Part shown: positions 29,378 through 38,886 of the stretch, one piece after another
Layout: the number at the start of each line of letters is the position of its first letter
Position numbering within the stretch: position 1 is the stretch's first letter
Source: Pararhizobium sp. YC-54
GTDB lineage: Bacteria; Pseudomonadota; Alphaproteobacteria; Rhizobiales; Rhizobiaceae
Reading direction: 5' to 3'
NCBI RefSeq assembly: GCF_025847205.1
Contig: NZ_JAOYTH010000009.1
Location: 1 to 64,000, forward strand
Length of the DNA stretch: 64,000 nt
Notes under the pieces: generated by a model
The model's input: only the letters and a program-made list of their open reading frames with translations
What the model was told of the DNA's origin: nothing
Databases searched by the model: none
Position numbers and translations under genes: made by a program

Positions 29378-29715
29378 GCTTCTCGCCTTCAAATGCTGCG
29401 TGGCGTTGCCGCCGAATGTCTCAAGGGGACGGAGCCGCGCGTTTTTCCAAAGCCGCAAGACACGCCGTCGGAAAGTGACGCTTCACGTCACCAACCGGTC
29501 CAACATGCAAGCCAGCGCGTTTAGAATCGCAATGCCGCCCCATCAGTCCCGATTGTGAAGATAATTGCAGTGGGCCGTCATTCCAAATCACTGTTTCTTT
29601 CGCTTTGTTACGCGGCTGACATACTTGGCTTAGATGTTGGAATAATTCACGAATTCATAAAAAATGCCCGGGCGCAAGCCCGGGCATTTCGGCAAGGAGG
29701 AAGGTGGGTGAAAAA
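29378..29715. other. ftsZ-lpxC intergenic region
   Basis: It holds the ftsZ terminator at its right end, a short palindrome GTGACG-CTT-CACGTCAC near 29475, and presumably the lpxC promoter. No gene is seen. Confidence 0.5.
29662..29689 (-). terminator. ftsZ terminator (end of the dcw cluster)
   Basis: The GC-rich hairpin AAATGCCCGGGC...GCCCGGGCATTT continues into a T-run on the minus strand (ATTTTTTATG). It sits about 25 bases after the ftsZ stop. Confidence 0.88.
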
Positions 29716-31497
29716 TCAGTTCGACTGCCGGCGCAGGAAAGCCGGGATTTCGAGCTGATCGTCTTCATGTGCACGCGGCTGCGAAACAGCGCGGGCACGG
29801 TCATCGAGGGGAGCAGCCCGGCGTGGCGCATAGAGGCTGGCTTCGGGCGACAGGGGACGGCGCTGCTGCGAGGCGGCGGCCGGCGCACCGGCAGTCATGT
29901 CGGCAGCGACATCGTGGGTCTCTTCTTCGCGGCGTCCGAGCGAATTGGTGATTCGCTTGAGCAGGCCCATCGGACCGCGTTCTTCATGGGCGACCGGCTG
30001 CGCGCGATGCTCGGCCTCAGCCTTCACCATCGGCGGAAAGTCTTCGACCCGCGGCATGCGGACCGGCTCGGCCTGCTGGCGGATCACCGGAGCAACGGGC
30101 TCCTGGCGAACCGGAGCCTGGGCAACCGGCTGCTGGTAAACAGGCGTTTCGACTGGACGCTGAACCGGAGCGGCGGCCTGGACGACAGGCTGCTGGACAG
30201 GAGCGGCACCGGCGAACAGCTTGCTCTGCGGGCGGAAATCGTCCTGGGCCTGCTGGACCGGGGCAGCAACCTCGCCACGCGGCATGGACAGGAACAGTTC
30301 ACGCTCCAGTTCGGCTTCGCGGATGGCTGCTGCAATCGAATCGCTGGTCTGCTGGACCGGCTGTGCGGCAGGCTGCTGCTGGACGACGGGCTGCTGGGCA
30401 ACAGGGGCCGGCTGCTGCTGAACGGCAACAGTCTGCTGGACAGGTGCCGCAGGGATCGCAATGGACGGACGGATGATCGGCCTGGCTGCTACCGGACGAA
30501 AGTCAGCGGAACGGCCGGCCACCTCCGCGGCCGTCCGATCGATACCCGTTGCCACAACCGAAACGCGGATGAGGCCTTCGAGTTCTTCGTCGAATGTCGC
30601 GCCGAGGATGATGTTGGCGTCCGGATCCACTTCTTCGCGGATACGGGTCGCAGCTTCATCGACTTCGAACAGTGTCAGGTCACGGCCGCCGGTGATCGAG
30701 ATCAACAGGCCTTGAGCGCCCTTCATCGAGGTTTCGTCGAGCAGCGGGTTGGCGATCGCAGCTTCGGCAGCGGCCATTGCGCGGCCTTCGCCCGATGCTT
30801 CGCCGGTGCCCATCATGGCGCGGCCCATCTCGCGCATCACGGAGCGCACGTCCGCAAAGTCGAGGTTGATCAGGCCTTCCTTGACCATCAGGTCGGTGAT
30901 GCAGGCAACGCCCGAATAGAGAACCTGGTCGGCCATCGCAAAGGCGTCGGCAAACGTGGTCTTGTCATTGGCGATCCGGAACAGATTCTGGTTCGGAATG
31001 ACGATCAGGGTATCGACGGACTTCTGCAGTTCCTGGATACCCATGTCGGCGAGACGCATGCGGCGCTGGCCTTCGAAGTGGAACGGCTTGGTGACGACGC
31101 CGACCGTCAGGATGCCCTTGTTGCGGGCAGCCTGGGCAACGACCGGAGCAGCACCGGTACCGGTACCACCGCCCATGCCGGCGGTGACGAAGCACATATG
31201 CGTGCCATTCAGGTGATCGATGATCTCATCGATGCATTCTTCGGCAGCCGCGCGGCCGACTTCCGGCTGCGAACCGGCGCCCAGACCCTCGGTCACTGCA
31301 ACACCCATCTGGATGATGCGCTCGGCCTTGGTCATGGTCAGCGCCTGGGCATCGGTATTGGCGACGACGAAATCGACGCCTTCGAGGCCTGCGGTGATCA
31401 TGTTGTTGACAGCATTGCCGCCGCCGCCGCCGACACCGAAGACGGTGATGCGGGGCTTCAGCTCGGTGATATCCGGCTTTTGCAAGTTGATCGTCAT
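29716..31497 (-). CDS. ftsZ: Cell division GTPase FtsZ (long-linker form)
   Basis: A 593-residue tubulin homologue forming the Z ring. The GTPase core (1 to about 325) carries the tubulin signature GGGTGTG at 109-115 and the T7 loop ([11 protein letters not shown]). About 250 residues of Pro/Gln/Ala/Val-rich linker follow, with repeated APVQQ-type units. The conserved C-terminal peptide [12 protein letters not shown], the docking site for FtsA, closes it. The linker is far longer than in E. coli (383 aa total) and typical of rhizobial FtsZ1. It is the last gene of the cluster; about 90 bases separate it from ftsA and could hold a promoter. Confidence 0.97.
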   Translation of the reverse strand: MTINLQKPDITELKPRITVFGVGGGGGNAVNNMITAGLEGVDFVVANTDAQALTMTKAERIIQMGVAVTEGLGAGSQPEVGRAAAEECIDEIIDHLNGTHMCFVTAGMGGGTGTGAAPVVAQAARNKGILTVGVVTKPFHFEGQRRMRLADMGIQELQKSVDTLIVIPNQNLFRIANDKTTFADAFAMADQVLYSGVACITDLMVKEGLINLDFADVRSVMREMGRAMMGTGEASGEGRAMAAAEAAIANPLLDETSMKGAQGLLISITGGRDLTLFEVDEAATRIREEVDPDANIILGATFDEELEGLIRVSVVATGIDRTAAEVAGRSADFRPVAARPIIRPSIAIPAAPVQQTVAVQQQPAPVAQQPVVQQQPAAQPVQQTSDSIAAAIREAELERELFLSMPRGEVAAPVQQAQDDFRPQSKLFAGAAPVQQPVVQAAAPVQRPVETPVYQQPVAQAPVRQEPVAPVIRQQAEPVRMPRVEDFPPMVKAEAEHRAQPVAHEERGPMGLLKRITNSLGRREEETHDVAADMTAGAPAAASQQRRPLSPEASLYAPRRAAPLDDRARAVSQPRAHEDDQLEIPAFLRRQSN

Positions 31498-31590
31498 TGT
31501 ACCCGTTCCTTCCTGGTTTCTGGCCGCCTTGCCGAGCCGGCCAAATCACTAAATCCCGTATTGCATCCCGCCAGCGTCAGGCCGAGGGGA

Positions 31591-32922
31591 TCAAAAGCTT
31601 TCCTTCAGCCATTGACCCATGCGGGCGATACGGCTGTTGTTTCCTGCAAGCGACGAAAGCAGACCGCCCTGCGCCGCATGTGTTTCCATGTCCGCGACCT
31701 GCGGATAGATCATCAGACCGACGGCCGTCGAAAAGGCCGGGCCCTTGGCTGCTGCCGGCAGTCCGGAGACCCCGAGCGGACGGCCGATGCGAACGTTGCG
31801 GGCGAGAATCCGGCGTGCCGATTCCGGCAGGCCGGTCAGTTGCGCAGCGCCGCCCGTCAAGACGACGCGCTTGCCGACGATCGGCGAGAAGCCGGAACGC
31901 TGAATGCGGTCGCGAATGAGTTCCAGTGTCTCCTCGATGCGGGCCCGCACGATGCGCGAGACAAGCGCGCGCGGCACATGCGTCGGCTGATCGCGGTCAT
32001 CCTCGCCGATCGGCGGAACAGACACGATGTCGCGCTCGTCGGCGCTGTTGGGCAGCGCGGAACCGTGAACCACCTTCAGACGCTCCGCATCCTCGATGCG
32101 GGTGGACAGGCCGCGAGCAAGGTCTGTCGTGACGTGGTGGCCACCGAGGCTGATCGCATCGGCATGAACCAGCTTGCCCTCGGCAAAGACCGAGATCGTC
32201 GTCGTGCCGCCGCCCATGTCGATGGCAGCGCAACCGAGTTCGACTTCGTCATCGACGAGTGCTGCAAGTCCGCTTGCATAGGGTGTCGCGACGATGCCTT
32301 CGACCGACAGGTGGGCGCGGTTGATGCAGAGTTCGAGGTTCTTCAGCGCGGCGCGCTCCGCCGTCAGCACGTGCATGTCGACGCCAAGCGCATCGCCGAA
32401 CATTGCCAGCGGATCGCGGATACCGCGCTCGCCGTCGAGCGAGAAGCCGGTCGGCAGCGAATGCAGGATGACGCGGTCCTGGCGCAGCGACTGCTGGCCG
32501 GCGGCAGCCAAAACCTTCTTCAGGTCGGCGGCATCGACTTCCTGGCCGCCGAGATCGATGGAGGCGGTGTAGATGTCGCTCTGCAGGCGGCCGGCGGAAA
32601 TATTGACGATCAGGCTGTCGATGGTCAGCCCGGCCATGCGCTCGGCCGCATCGACCGCGAGACGCACAACGCTTTCGGCGGCGTCGAGATCAGCGATCAC
32701 GCCGTTCTTCATGCCGCGCGACTTGTGATGACCGATACCGATGATCTCGATCGAATGGGTGCGGCCCGGCAGGATCTGGCTTTCGGCACGCGGCGTCAGC
32801 CGGCCGATCATGCAGACCACCTTGGTCGAGCCGATATCGAGCACGGAAACGACATGCGACCGCTTGGAAGAAAGCGGCTTCAGACGCGGCAGCCCAAAAT
32901 TCGAGGAGCCGAAGATGCTCAT
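31591..32922 (-). CDS. ftsA: Cell division protein FtsA
   Basis: A 443-residue actin-like ATPase that tethers FtsZ to the membrane. The phosphate-1 motif is VLDIGSTKVVCMIG, the phosphate-2/adenosine motifs are AAIDMGGGTTTISVF and VLTGGAAQLTGL, and a C-terminal amphipathic helix (ARMGQWLKESF) is the membrane anchor. Its ATG overlaps the ftsQ stop (ATGA), so an upstream extension of the frame is not used. Confidence 0.96.
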   Translation of the reverse strand: MSIFGSSNFGLPRLKPLSSKRSHVVSVLDIGSTKVVCMIGRLTPRAESQILPGRTHSIEIIGIGHHKSRGMKNGVIADLDAAESVVRLAVDAAERMAGLTIDSLIVNISAGRLQSDIYTASIDLGGQEVDAADLKKVLAAAGQQSLRQDRVILHSLPTGFSLDGERGIRDPLAMFGDALGVDMHVLTAERAALKNLELCINRAHLSVEGIVATPYASGLAALVDDEVELGCAAIDMGGGTTTISVFAEGKLVHADAISLGGHHVTTDLARGLSTRIEDAERLKVVHGSALPNSADERDIVSVPPIGEDDRDQPTHVPRALVSRIVRARIEETLELIRDRIQRSGFSPIVGKRVVLTGGAAQLTGLPESARRILARNVRIGRPLGVSGLPAAAKGPAFSTAVGLMIYPQVADMETHAAQGGLLSSLAGNNSRIARMGQWLKESF

Positions 32923-33851
32923 ATACGGCTTTCCTTTTCCTGCTTCTTCAACATCTTCGTGCGGGCTTCCAGAACAGTCTGACGGCGGGCTGCGGCTTCC
33001 GGGGTCAACTGGATCGTCGTGCGGTCCTCCAGCCTCAGATCGACCGCAGCGATGTCGCGTTCGAGCAATTGCTGCCCCTCTTCCATCGTCGAGAGCACCT
33101 GCATGGCGCGCTCCAGATCGTGCTCGGGCAGCTTGATATTGATGCCGTTGTCCAGGATCAGATCCCAGCGGCGGCCGGCAACGCGGACATAGGCTTTGAC
33201 GCGCTTGCTGATTTCCGGCCATTGCTCGAACCGCGCATAGAATGCGGCGGCCGTGGTTTCGGCATCGCGGCCGACGAACAGCGGCAGTTCGGAAAACTTG
33301 TTGTCGCGTAGCGGTGCAATCACGCTGCCGCTCGCCTCGATCAGCGAAAGATCGGAGCCGTGCTGCCAGATGCCGAACGCCTTGCGCTCCTTGAGGTTCA
33401 CCTCGATCGTGCCCGGATAGACCTTGCGCACGGCAACGTCCTCGACCCAGGGCATTTCGCTGATCAGCTTGCGCGCCACGCCGATGTCGAGGGCAACCAG
33501 CGAGGTCGCACCATCAAGACCGAGCTGCTGCAGGATGTCGATTTCCGAGGTCTGGTCATTGCCGGACACCTTGACGTCCTCGATCGCGAAACCGGCGGCC
33601 GTCGTGGTCGTCTGGGCGAAATCCTGGCTATGGCCGCCGAGCGACATGCCGTAGAAACCGGTCGTGGCGAAAAACGCCAAGGCGGACACAGTGCCGGTGT
33701 ACGGCGCAAAGTGGATGCGGCCCGTCCCGAGGCTGACGAGGAAACGCACGACACGACGCAGCGGCCGCGGCAGAACGCGCTGACCATCAAGATCAGCCGC
33801 CTCCAGCGGAGCCCGTCCTCTTCCTGCCTTCCTGCCCTTCAACGCAAACAC
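32919..33851 (-). CDS. ftsQ: Cell division protein FtsQ
   Basis: About 310 residues: a basic cytoplasmic tail, one membrane helix (about 45-65), then the POTRA domain ([22 protein letters not shown]) and beta domain in the periplasm. It bridges early and late division proteins (FtsB/FtsL). The best start is GTG ([11 protein letters not shown]), because GGAGGA lies six bases before it. A more upstream GTG has that ribosome site downstream of it. The coding region overlaps the end of ddlB by 13 bases and the start of ftsA by four. Confidence 0.92.
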   Translation of the reverse strand: MFALKGRKAGRGRAPLEAADLDGQRVLPRPLRRVVRFLVSLGTGRIHFAPYTGTVSALAFFATTGFYGMSLGGHSQDFAQTTTTAAGFAIEDVKVSGNDQTSEIDILQQLGLDGATSLVALDIGVARKLISEMPWVEDVAVRKVYPGTIEVNLKERKAFGIWQHGSDLSLIEASGSVIAPLRDNKFSELPLFVGRDAETTAAAFYARFEQWPEISKRVKAYVRVAGRRWDLILDNGINIKLPEHDLERAMQVLSTMEEGQQLLERDIAAVDLRLEDRTTIQLTPEAAARRQTVLEARTKMLKKQEKESRI

Positions 33852-34765
33852 GACGCGTCCTCCACGATCCACTTGAGGAATTCACCAAACGTATGGCCTG
33901 CATGAACAGCCATTTCAGGGACCAGAGAGGTTGGAGTCATTCCGGGCTGGGTATTGACCTCCAGCCAGATAAGCTCCCCTTCTGCAGAGAAACGGTCGTC
34001 AAAGCGGAAGTCGGAGCGGCTTACGCCGCGGCATCCAATCGCCTGATGCGCCATGACTGATAGTGTTTGTATTTTTTGGTAAATATTCGGTAAAATATCC
34101 GCCGGGATGACGTGTTTTGAACCGCCTTTCACATACTTTGAATCGTAATCGTAGAAGGCGTGTCCCTGCGGTATCACTTCGGTGACGCCAAGGGCCGTGT
34201 CGCCCATGACGCCGCAGGTGAACTCGCGGCCATAGACATAGCGCTCCACCATCACCCGGTCGCCATAGCGCCACTCGCTGGAGGTGACGATCTGCGGCGG
34301 ATGCGACTGGTCTTCCTTGACCATCACCACGCCGAAGCTGGAGCCTTCACGCACCGGCTTGACCACATAGGGCGGCTTCATCGGATGATCAGAGCCGAAA
34401 TCATGGCGATCCATGACGCGCGCCTCGGCAACCGGAACACCGGCAGCGCTGGCGACAAGCTTGGCCTGCGCCTTGTCCATCGCCAGCGCCGAGGCAAGAA
34501 CACCGGAATGCGTATAGGGTATCTGAAGATATTCGAGGATGCCCTGGATCGTGCCGTCCTCACCGAAGGGGCCATGCAAGGCGTTGAACGCAACATCCGG
34601 ACGCAGATCAGCAAGAACGGACGCAACATTGCGATCGACGTCGATTCGGGTGACGCGGTAACCCTCGGCCTCCAGCGCATCGGCGCACGCAGTCCCGGAC
34701 GACAGGCTGACAGGCCGCTCCGAAGAAAATCCGCCCATCAGGACAGCTACATGCTTACCGCTCAT
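33839..34765 (-). CDS. ddlB: D-alanine--D-alanine ligase
   Basis: A 308-residue ATP-grasp enzyme making the D-Ala-D-Ala dipeptide for MurF. Motifs are [49 protein letters not shown] and the metal-binding [17 protein letters not shown]. The start at MSGKHVAV has GGGGG just upstream; an ATG five codons earlier is possible. It is the first gene of the ddlB-ftsQ-ftsA-ftsZ unit, which here is cut off from murB by other genes and so needs its own promoter. Confidence 0.95.
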   Translation of the reverse strand: MSGKHVAVLMGGFSSERPVSLSSGTACADALEAEGYRVTRIDVDRNVASVLADLRPDVAFNALHGPFGEDGTIQGILEYLQIPYTHSGVLASALAMDKAQAKLVASAAGVPVAEARVMDRHDFGSDHPMKPPYVVKPVREGSSFGVVMVKEDQSHPPQIVTSSEWRYGDRVMVERYVYGREFTCGVMGDTALGVTEVIPQGHAFYDYDSKYVKGGSKHVIPADILPNIYQKIQTLSVMAHQAIGCRGVSRSDFRFDDRFSAEGELIWLEVNTQPGMTPTSLVPEMAVHAGHTFGEFLKWIVEDASCLR

Positions 34766-34870
34766 AAAAACCCCCGACATTACGCCAGCCTTACAAATCG
34801 CTGCTTGCGCCTAGCTTGTTCACGCCGCGAGTCGCGTCCTTCAGGCACAGCCCCACTAGAGCGGCATTAT

Positions 34871-34899
34871 GGTTAATGAACCGTTTACTTTGGTTAACC
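34871..34899. promoter_or_regulatory. CtrA-like binding sites upstream of ddlB-ftsQAZ
   Basis: TTAA-TGAACCG-TTTAC matches the CtrA consensus TTAA-N7-TTAAC with one mismatch, and GGTTAACC follows four bases later. It is about 105 bases upstream of ddlB. Control of ftsQA/ftsZ by CtrA is known in Caulobacter; that it acts here is inference. Confidence 0.4.
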
Positions 34900-35022
34900 C
34901 TATCCAGGAGGCGGGTAAATTATTTCGCGCCGACTCGCATCGGCGCTTCGATTCATCGCTTAGAATCAGAGCGTTAATGGCGATGCAAGAGAAAAGGCCG
35001 GCAAGAGCACCGAAAAAAATGA

Positions 35023-35050
35023 GGGCCCCGCAGCGGTTTGCGCGGGACCC
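35023..35050 (-). terminator. aqpZ terminator
   Basis: On the minus strand GGGTCCCGC pairs with GCGGGGCCC (one G-U) and is followed by TCATTTTTTTC. Confidence 0.85.
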
Positions 35051-35082
35051 TTCATACGCGAGTTATGGCAGATGGCAGCGTT

Positions 35083-35769
35083 TCAGCCGTCTTCGCCGAC
35101 AACCTTCCAGATGATGCCACCAAGGACAGCGCCGGCAAGCGGGGCGAGCCAGAACAGCCACAGCTGCTGCAATGCCCAGCCGCCGACGAACAGCGCCTGG
35201 CCGGTCGAACGGGCCGGATTGACGGATGTGTTGGTGACCGGAATGGAGATCAGATGGATCAGCGTCAGGGCCAGACCGATGGCAATCGGGGCAAAGCCGG
35301 CGGGTACGCGGCCGCTGGTGGCGCCCAGGATGATGAAGATGAAGAAGCCGGTCAAAAGCACCTCGATGACCAGCGCCGAAACCAGCGAGTAACCGCCCGG
35401 CGAATGTTCGCCATAACCGTTTGCAGCAAAGCCGCCAAGCTGGAAATCAGCCTTGCCGCTGGCAACCAGATAAAGGGCTGCGGCCGCAACGATCGCGCCA
35501 GCCACCTGGGCAATGATAAAGCCGACAAGCGAGGAGGCCGGAAACTTGCCGGCAACCGTCAGCCCCACCGACACGGCCGGATTGAAGTGCCCGCCCGAAA
35601 TGCCGCCGACCGCATAGGCCATCGTCAGCACGGTCAGGCCGAAGGCAAACGCAACCCCGAGCAGGCCGATGCCGACTTCCGGAAACGCGGCCGCGAGAAC
35701 CGCGCTGCCGCAGCCGCCGAACACAAGCCAGAATGTTCCTAAAAATTCCGCAGAAAGCTTCTTGAACAT
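35083..35769 (-). CDS. aqpZ: Aquaporin Z
   Basis: A 228-residue six-helix water channel (start [23 protein letters not shown]). Both NPA motifs are present: HFNPAVSVG and SVNPARSTG. The arginine after the second motif (NPAR) is the selectivity-filter residue of water-specific channels. AAGGGGAAACC before the ATG fixes the start. It has its own terminator and interrupts the expected murB-ddlB adjacency of the dcw cluster. Confidence 0.95.
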   Translation of the reverse strand: MFKKLSAEFLGTFWLVFGGCGSAVLAAAFPEVGIGLLGVAFAFGLTVLTMAYAVGGISGGHFNPAVSVGLTVAGKFPASSLVGFIIAQVAGAIVAAAALYLVASGKADFQLGGFAANGYGEHSPGGYSLVSALVIEVLLTGFFIFIILGATSGRVPAGFAPIAIGLALTLIHLISIPVTNTSVNPARSTGQALFVGGWALQQLWLFWLAPLAGAVLGGIIWKVVGEDG

Positions 35770-36127
35770 GGTTTCCCCTTCAAACGGAGCAAATGCCCCT
35801 AAAGTGCCTGATGCGCGCGCCTCCATCAGCCCCCTGAAGGAAACGCATGCGATCCCAGCCTGTTTGCCGCACCCGGTTGCCGAGCACACAACCTAAGATT
35901 TGCGACAATTCGATTCTGGTCAAGGATGGTGTATGAAGAGAACCGCTCCGGGCGCATTTTTGATCACCTCGGTGAAAATCGAAGCATTCGACAGGGCGAC
36001 ACTTTCGCGACGAGACACCCCGGAAATCTTGCCGATAGTTGCGTTTGAAGGGTTTTATTGCCGGTTCGTCTGCGCTAAAGCCGGGCGGCTGCCTCCCAAG
36101 ACGGCATAACATTCCCAATACGGACAC
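35770..36127. other. Divergent intergenic region between aqpZ and the MHS transporter
   Basis: It presumably carries both promoters. A 69-codon open frame on the plus strand has no ribosome site or family-like sequence and is not counted as a gene. No repeat was seen. Confidence 0.5.
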
Positions 36128-37438
36128 ATGACAATGAGCGACACACTCTCCAGGTTGTCGCCGGCGGCAGAGCCGTTGAACAAGGGCACGCTCAATTCGC
36201 CAGCCCGCGTTCTTCTGGCAAGCCTCGTCGGCACGACCATCGAATTCTTTGATTTCTACGTCTACGCCACCGCTGCCGTGCTGGTGTTTCCGACGCTGTT
36301 CTTCCCCAACACCGATCCGACGACGGCGCTTCTGGCCTCCTTCGCAACCTTCTCGATCGCCTTTTTCGCCCGCCCGCTCGGCGCCGTCGTCTTCGGCCAT
36401 TTCGGCGACCGTGTCGGCCGCAAGACAACGCTGGTGGCAGCTTTGCTGACCATGGGCATCTCGACCGTCATCATCGGCCTGCTTCCGTCCTATGAGCAGA
36501 TCGGCGTGATCGCGCCGCTTCTCCTCGCACTGTGCCGCTTCGGCCAGGGTTTCGGGCTTGGCGGCGAATGGGGCGGCGCCGTCCTGCTTGCCACGGAAAA
36601 CGCGCCGGAAGGCAAGCGCAGCTGGTACGGCATGTTCCCGCAGCTCGGCGCACCGATCGGTCTGTTCCTGTCTTCGGGCGCCTTCTGGCTCCTGCTACAC
36701 CTGATGTCCCAGGAGCAACTGCTCAGCTGGGGCTGGCGTATTCCCTTCATCGCTTCGATCGTGCTGATTGCCGTCGGCCTCTGGGTGCGCCTGTCGATCA
36801 CCGAAACGCCGGCGTTCCAGAACGCCATCGACAGCCAGGAACGCGTCGAGGTTCCGGTGATGGAACTGTTCCGCAACCACAAGCGTAGCCTCGTTCTCGG
36901 CACTTTCGTGGCGCTGGCGACCTTCGTCTTGTTCTACATCGGCTCGGCCTATCTCCTCTCCTACAACGTCAAGGTCCTGAAGATCCCGTTCCTCGATGCG
37001 CTGGAAATCCAGATCGTCGGCTCCATCCTGTTCGGCATCTTCATCCCGGTCGCCGGCAAGCTGGCCGAACGTTTCGGCCGTCGCGAAGTGCTGATCGCAA
37101 CGACAGTCCTGATCGGCCTCTTCTCGTTCTTCCTGCCGGGTCTCATGACATCCGGCGAAAGCGGCATCTTCGTCTTCGTGATTTTCGCGATGGGCCTGAT
37201 GGGCATGACCTACGGCCTGATCGGAACGGCGCTCGCAGCCCCCTTCCCGACCAATGTCCGCTATACAGGCTCGTCGATCACCTTCAACTTCGCCGGTATT
37301 TTCGGTGCCTCGCTGGCGCCCTATATCGCCACCTGGCTGCAGGCAAACTACGGCATGACCTATGTCGGCTACTATCTCGGCGTCGCCGCCGTGATCACGC
37401 TGGCGTGCATCCTGCTTTCGGGCAGGGACGAAGTCTGA
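36128..37438 (+). CDS. MHS-family (metabolite:H+ symporter) MFS transporter
   Basis: A 436-residue, 12-helix transporter of the MHS branch (relatives ShiA, ProP, KgtP). Typical motifs are TTIEFFDFYVYATAAVLVFP in helix 1, the loop 2-3 motif GHFGDRVGRKTTL, and GFGLGGEWGGAVLLATENAP. Substrates of the branch are organic acids, betaines or shikimate; nothing here narrows it. It is the only plus-strand gene inside the dcw region. A second ATG two codons later is equally possible. Confidence 0.9.
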   Translation: MTMSDTLSRLSPAAEPLNKGTLNSPARVLLASLVGTTIEFFDFYVYATAAVLVFPTLFFPNTDPTTALLASFATFSIAFFARPLGAVVFGHFGDRVGRKTTLVAALLTMGISTVIIGLLPSYEQIGVIAPLLLALCRFGQGFGLGGEWGGAVLLATENAPEGKRSWYGMFPQLGAPIGLFLSSGAFWLLLHLMSQEQLLSWGWRIPFIASIVLIAVGLWVRLSITETPAFQNAIDSQERVEVPVMELFRNHKRSLVLGTFVALATFVLFYIGSAYLLSYNVKVLKIPFLDALEIQIVGSILFGIFIPVAGKLAERFGRREVLIATTVLIGLFSFFLPGLMTSGESGIFVFVIFAMGLMGMTYGLIGTALAAPFPTNVRYTGSSITFNFAGIFGASLAPYIATWLQANYGMTYVGYYLGVAAVITLACILLSGRDEV

Positions 37439-37463
37439 GGCGACATCAGGCGATGACAAATGA

Positions 37464-37495
37464 AAGGCCGCCGGCTCTCGTGAACCGGCGGCCTT
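37464..37495 (+). terminator. Terminator after the MHS transporter
   Basis: The 12-base-pair hairpin AAGGCCGCCGGC...CCGGCGGCCTT is followed by ATATG. It lies 25 bases after the stop and also faces the short minus-strand genes. Confidence 0.75.
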
Positions 37496-37526
37496 ATATG
37501 TTCCGAGCGCTTCGTATGCCTTGCGC

Positions 37527-37652
37527 CTATTCGCCGGGATGCAGATGACGATAGCGTGCCTCCCGCCATTCGCCGATCCATATAGCACCCCACACCGTTG
37601 CGCCGATCGCGACGGGAAGAAGGTAGAGATAGAAGGCCGTGGCAAAGGTCAT
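37527..37652 (-). CDS. Very small membrane protein, coupled to its upstream neighbour
   Basis: 41 residues, [20 protein letters not shown] then a short charged tail (WIGEWREARYRHLHPGE). One membrane helix. Its ATG overlaps the stop of the upstream 88-codon frame (ATGA), which supports real translation. No function can be assigned. It is the last gene of the murC-murB-side transcript before the facing MHS terminator. Confidence 0.5.
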   Translation of the reverse strand: MTFATAFYLYLLPVAIGATVWGAIWIGEWREARYRHLHPGE

Positions 37653-37915
37653 GGCTGCAGCTTTCCAAGAATACGCCTTGCTGCAAAATGTAAGGCGAGC
37701 GCGGTCAAAAGCCAAGTGGCCGTCGAAAATGCAAGAGGCATGGACAGCGCAATAGCGATCTGGCCATTCGCCAGCGACACCGTCGGCGCAATGAAACCCG
37801 CTGCGATGCAGGCCGTGGAAAGCCGATCGACCGAGCTCTCAGAGAGCTTGACGCGCTCGTTCGCCACTAGAATGCGCTTCCTCTCTTCCGTGGAGAGAAG
37901 CCGATCCGCCGTCAA
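37649..37915 (-). CDS. Small two-helix membrane protein after murB
   Basis: About 88 residues if translation starts at the TTG overlapping the murB stop (TTGA). The N-terminal half is charged and helical ([23 protein letters not shown]), followed by two hydrophobic helices ([22 protein letters not shown] and [17 protein letters not shown]). Overlaps at both ends (murB upstream, the 41-residue gene downstream) argue that the pair are true coupled genes. I do not recognise a family. The start codon is uncertain. Confidence 0.5.
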   Translation of the reverse strand: MTADRLLSTEERKRILVANERVKLSESSVDRLSTACIAAGFIAPTVSLANGQIAIALSMPLAFSTATWLLTALALHFAARRILGKLQP

Positions 37916-38886
37916 GCCGTCAGTTCGCCCAGAAATTCCTTGACCTCGTAGCCCGGCATGAACGTGCCGATGCGCTTGATTTCCCATTCGAGCGAAATGC
38001 CGCAGGTTTCAAACACGCGCTGGCGCACGGTTTCGCCGAGATATTCGAGTTCGTAGCCGCTCGCCTGCCCCGTATTGATCATGAAATTGCAGTGCATCGG
38101 CGACATCTGCGCGCCGCCGATCATCAAACCGCGGCAGCCGGCCTCATCGATGAGTTTCCAGGCAGAATGACCTTCCGGGTTCTTGAAGGTCGAACCGCCG
38201 GTCTTTTCGCGGATCGGCTGCACCGTCTCGCGATGCTGGCGCACCGCATCCATGTCGGCGCGGATCTTCGCCTTGTCTTCGGGGTAGCCTTCGAAAACGG
38301 CATGGGTGAAGATCAAGTCCTTCGACGCCGACGAATGGCGATAGCTGTAGCCCATGTCGGCATTGGAGAGCACGTGGCGGTTGCCCTTGCGATCGACCGC
38401 ATGGACCTCGACGACGCGTTCGCGCGTCTCTCCGCCATTGGCGCCGGCGTTCATGCGCAGCGCACCGCCGATTGAGCCGGGAATGCCGTAGTAGAATGCG
38501 AAGCCGCCGATACCGTGGTCGAGCGTCATTGCCGCCAGATTCTTGTCCGGGCAGATTGCCCCGGCCTTGACGCGCGTTTCGGAGACGAGCTCGACATCGC
38601 CAAAACCCTTGGCCGACAGCCGGATGACGACACCCGGTATACCGCCGTCGCGGACCAGAAGGTTCGAACCGACGCCTGCGACCATGACGGGCACTTCGGC
38701 GGGCAACAGCTTCAGGAAAGTGACGAGATCGTCGGCGTCATGCGGCTGGAACATCAGCTCGGCAAGGCCGCCGGCGCGAAACCATGTAACACGATCCATC
38801 GGCGCATCCGGTGTCAGACGGCCACGCAATTCCTTGACGCTATCCCCCAGAGAGGCCAGCAGCTTTTCTCCATGTACCTGTTTCAT
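37912..38886 (-). CDS. murB: UDP-N-acetylenolpyruvoylglucosamine reductase
   Basis: A 324-residue FAD enzyme reducing UDP-GlcNAc-enolpyruvate to UDP-MurNAc with NADPH. It has [16 protein letters not shown] at the FAD-binding start, [34 protein letters not shown], the catalytic-region GYSYRHSS, and [10 protein letters not shown]. It is a type II-like shorter MurB without the extra C-terminal insertion loop. It overlaps murC by four bases (ATGA). Confidence 0.96.
   Translation of the reverse strand: MKQVHGEKLLASLGDSVKELRGRLTPDAPMDRVTWFRAGGLAELMFQPHDADDLVTFLKLLPAEVPVMVAGVGSNLLVRDGGIPGVVIRLSAKGFGDVELVSETRVKAGAICPDKNLAAMTLDHGIGGFAFYYGIPGSIGGALRMNAGANGGETRERVVEVHAVDRKGNRHVLSNADMGYSYRHSSASKDLIFTHAVFEGYPEDKAKIRADMDAVRQHRETVQPIREKTGGSTFKNPEGHSAWKLIDEAGCRGLMIGGAQMSPMHCNFMINTGQASGYELEYLGETVRQRVFETCGISLEWEIKRIGTFMPGYEVKEFLGELTA

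Larger units (their letters stand above)
34766..35082. other. Promoter region of ddlB-ftsQAZ with aqpZ terminator
   Basis: No gene is seen. The left part is AT-richer than its surroundings and carries CtrA-like half-sites; the right part carries the aqpZ terminator. Confidence 0.55.

Noticed and set aside
30085..30460. Repetitive DNA that might be read as a tandem array
   Set aside because: It codes for the Pro/Gln-rich FtsZ linker in frame; the units are irregular and have no spacers, so it is not a CRISPR or satellite.
29704..32982. A 1092-codon open frame on the plus strand opposite ftsZ and ftsA
   Set aside because: It is the antisense mirror of two well-identified genes. Its sequence is Arg/His/Asp/Gly-rich without domains, as expected from the complement of GC-rich codons, and it has no ribosome site.
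35900..36109. A 69-codon plus-strand frame upstream of the MHS transporter
   Set aside because: No ribosome site, no hydrophobic or domain-like pattern; more likely promoter region.
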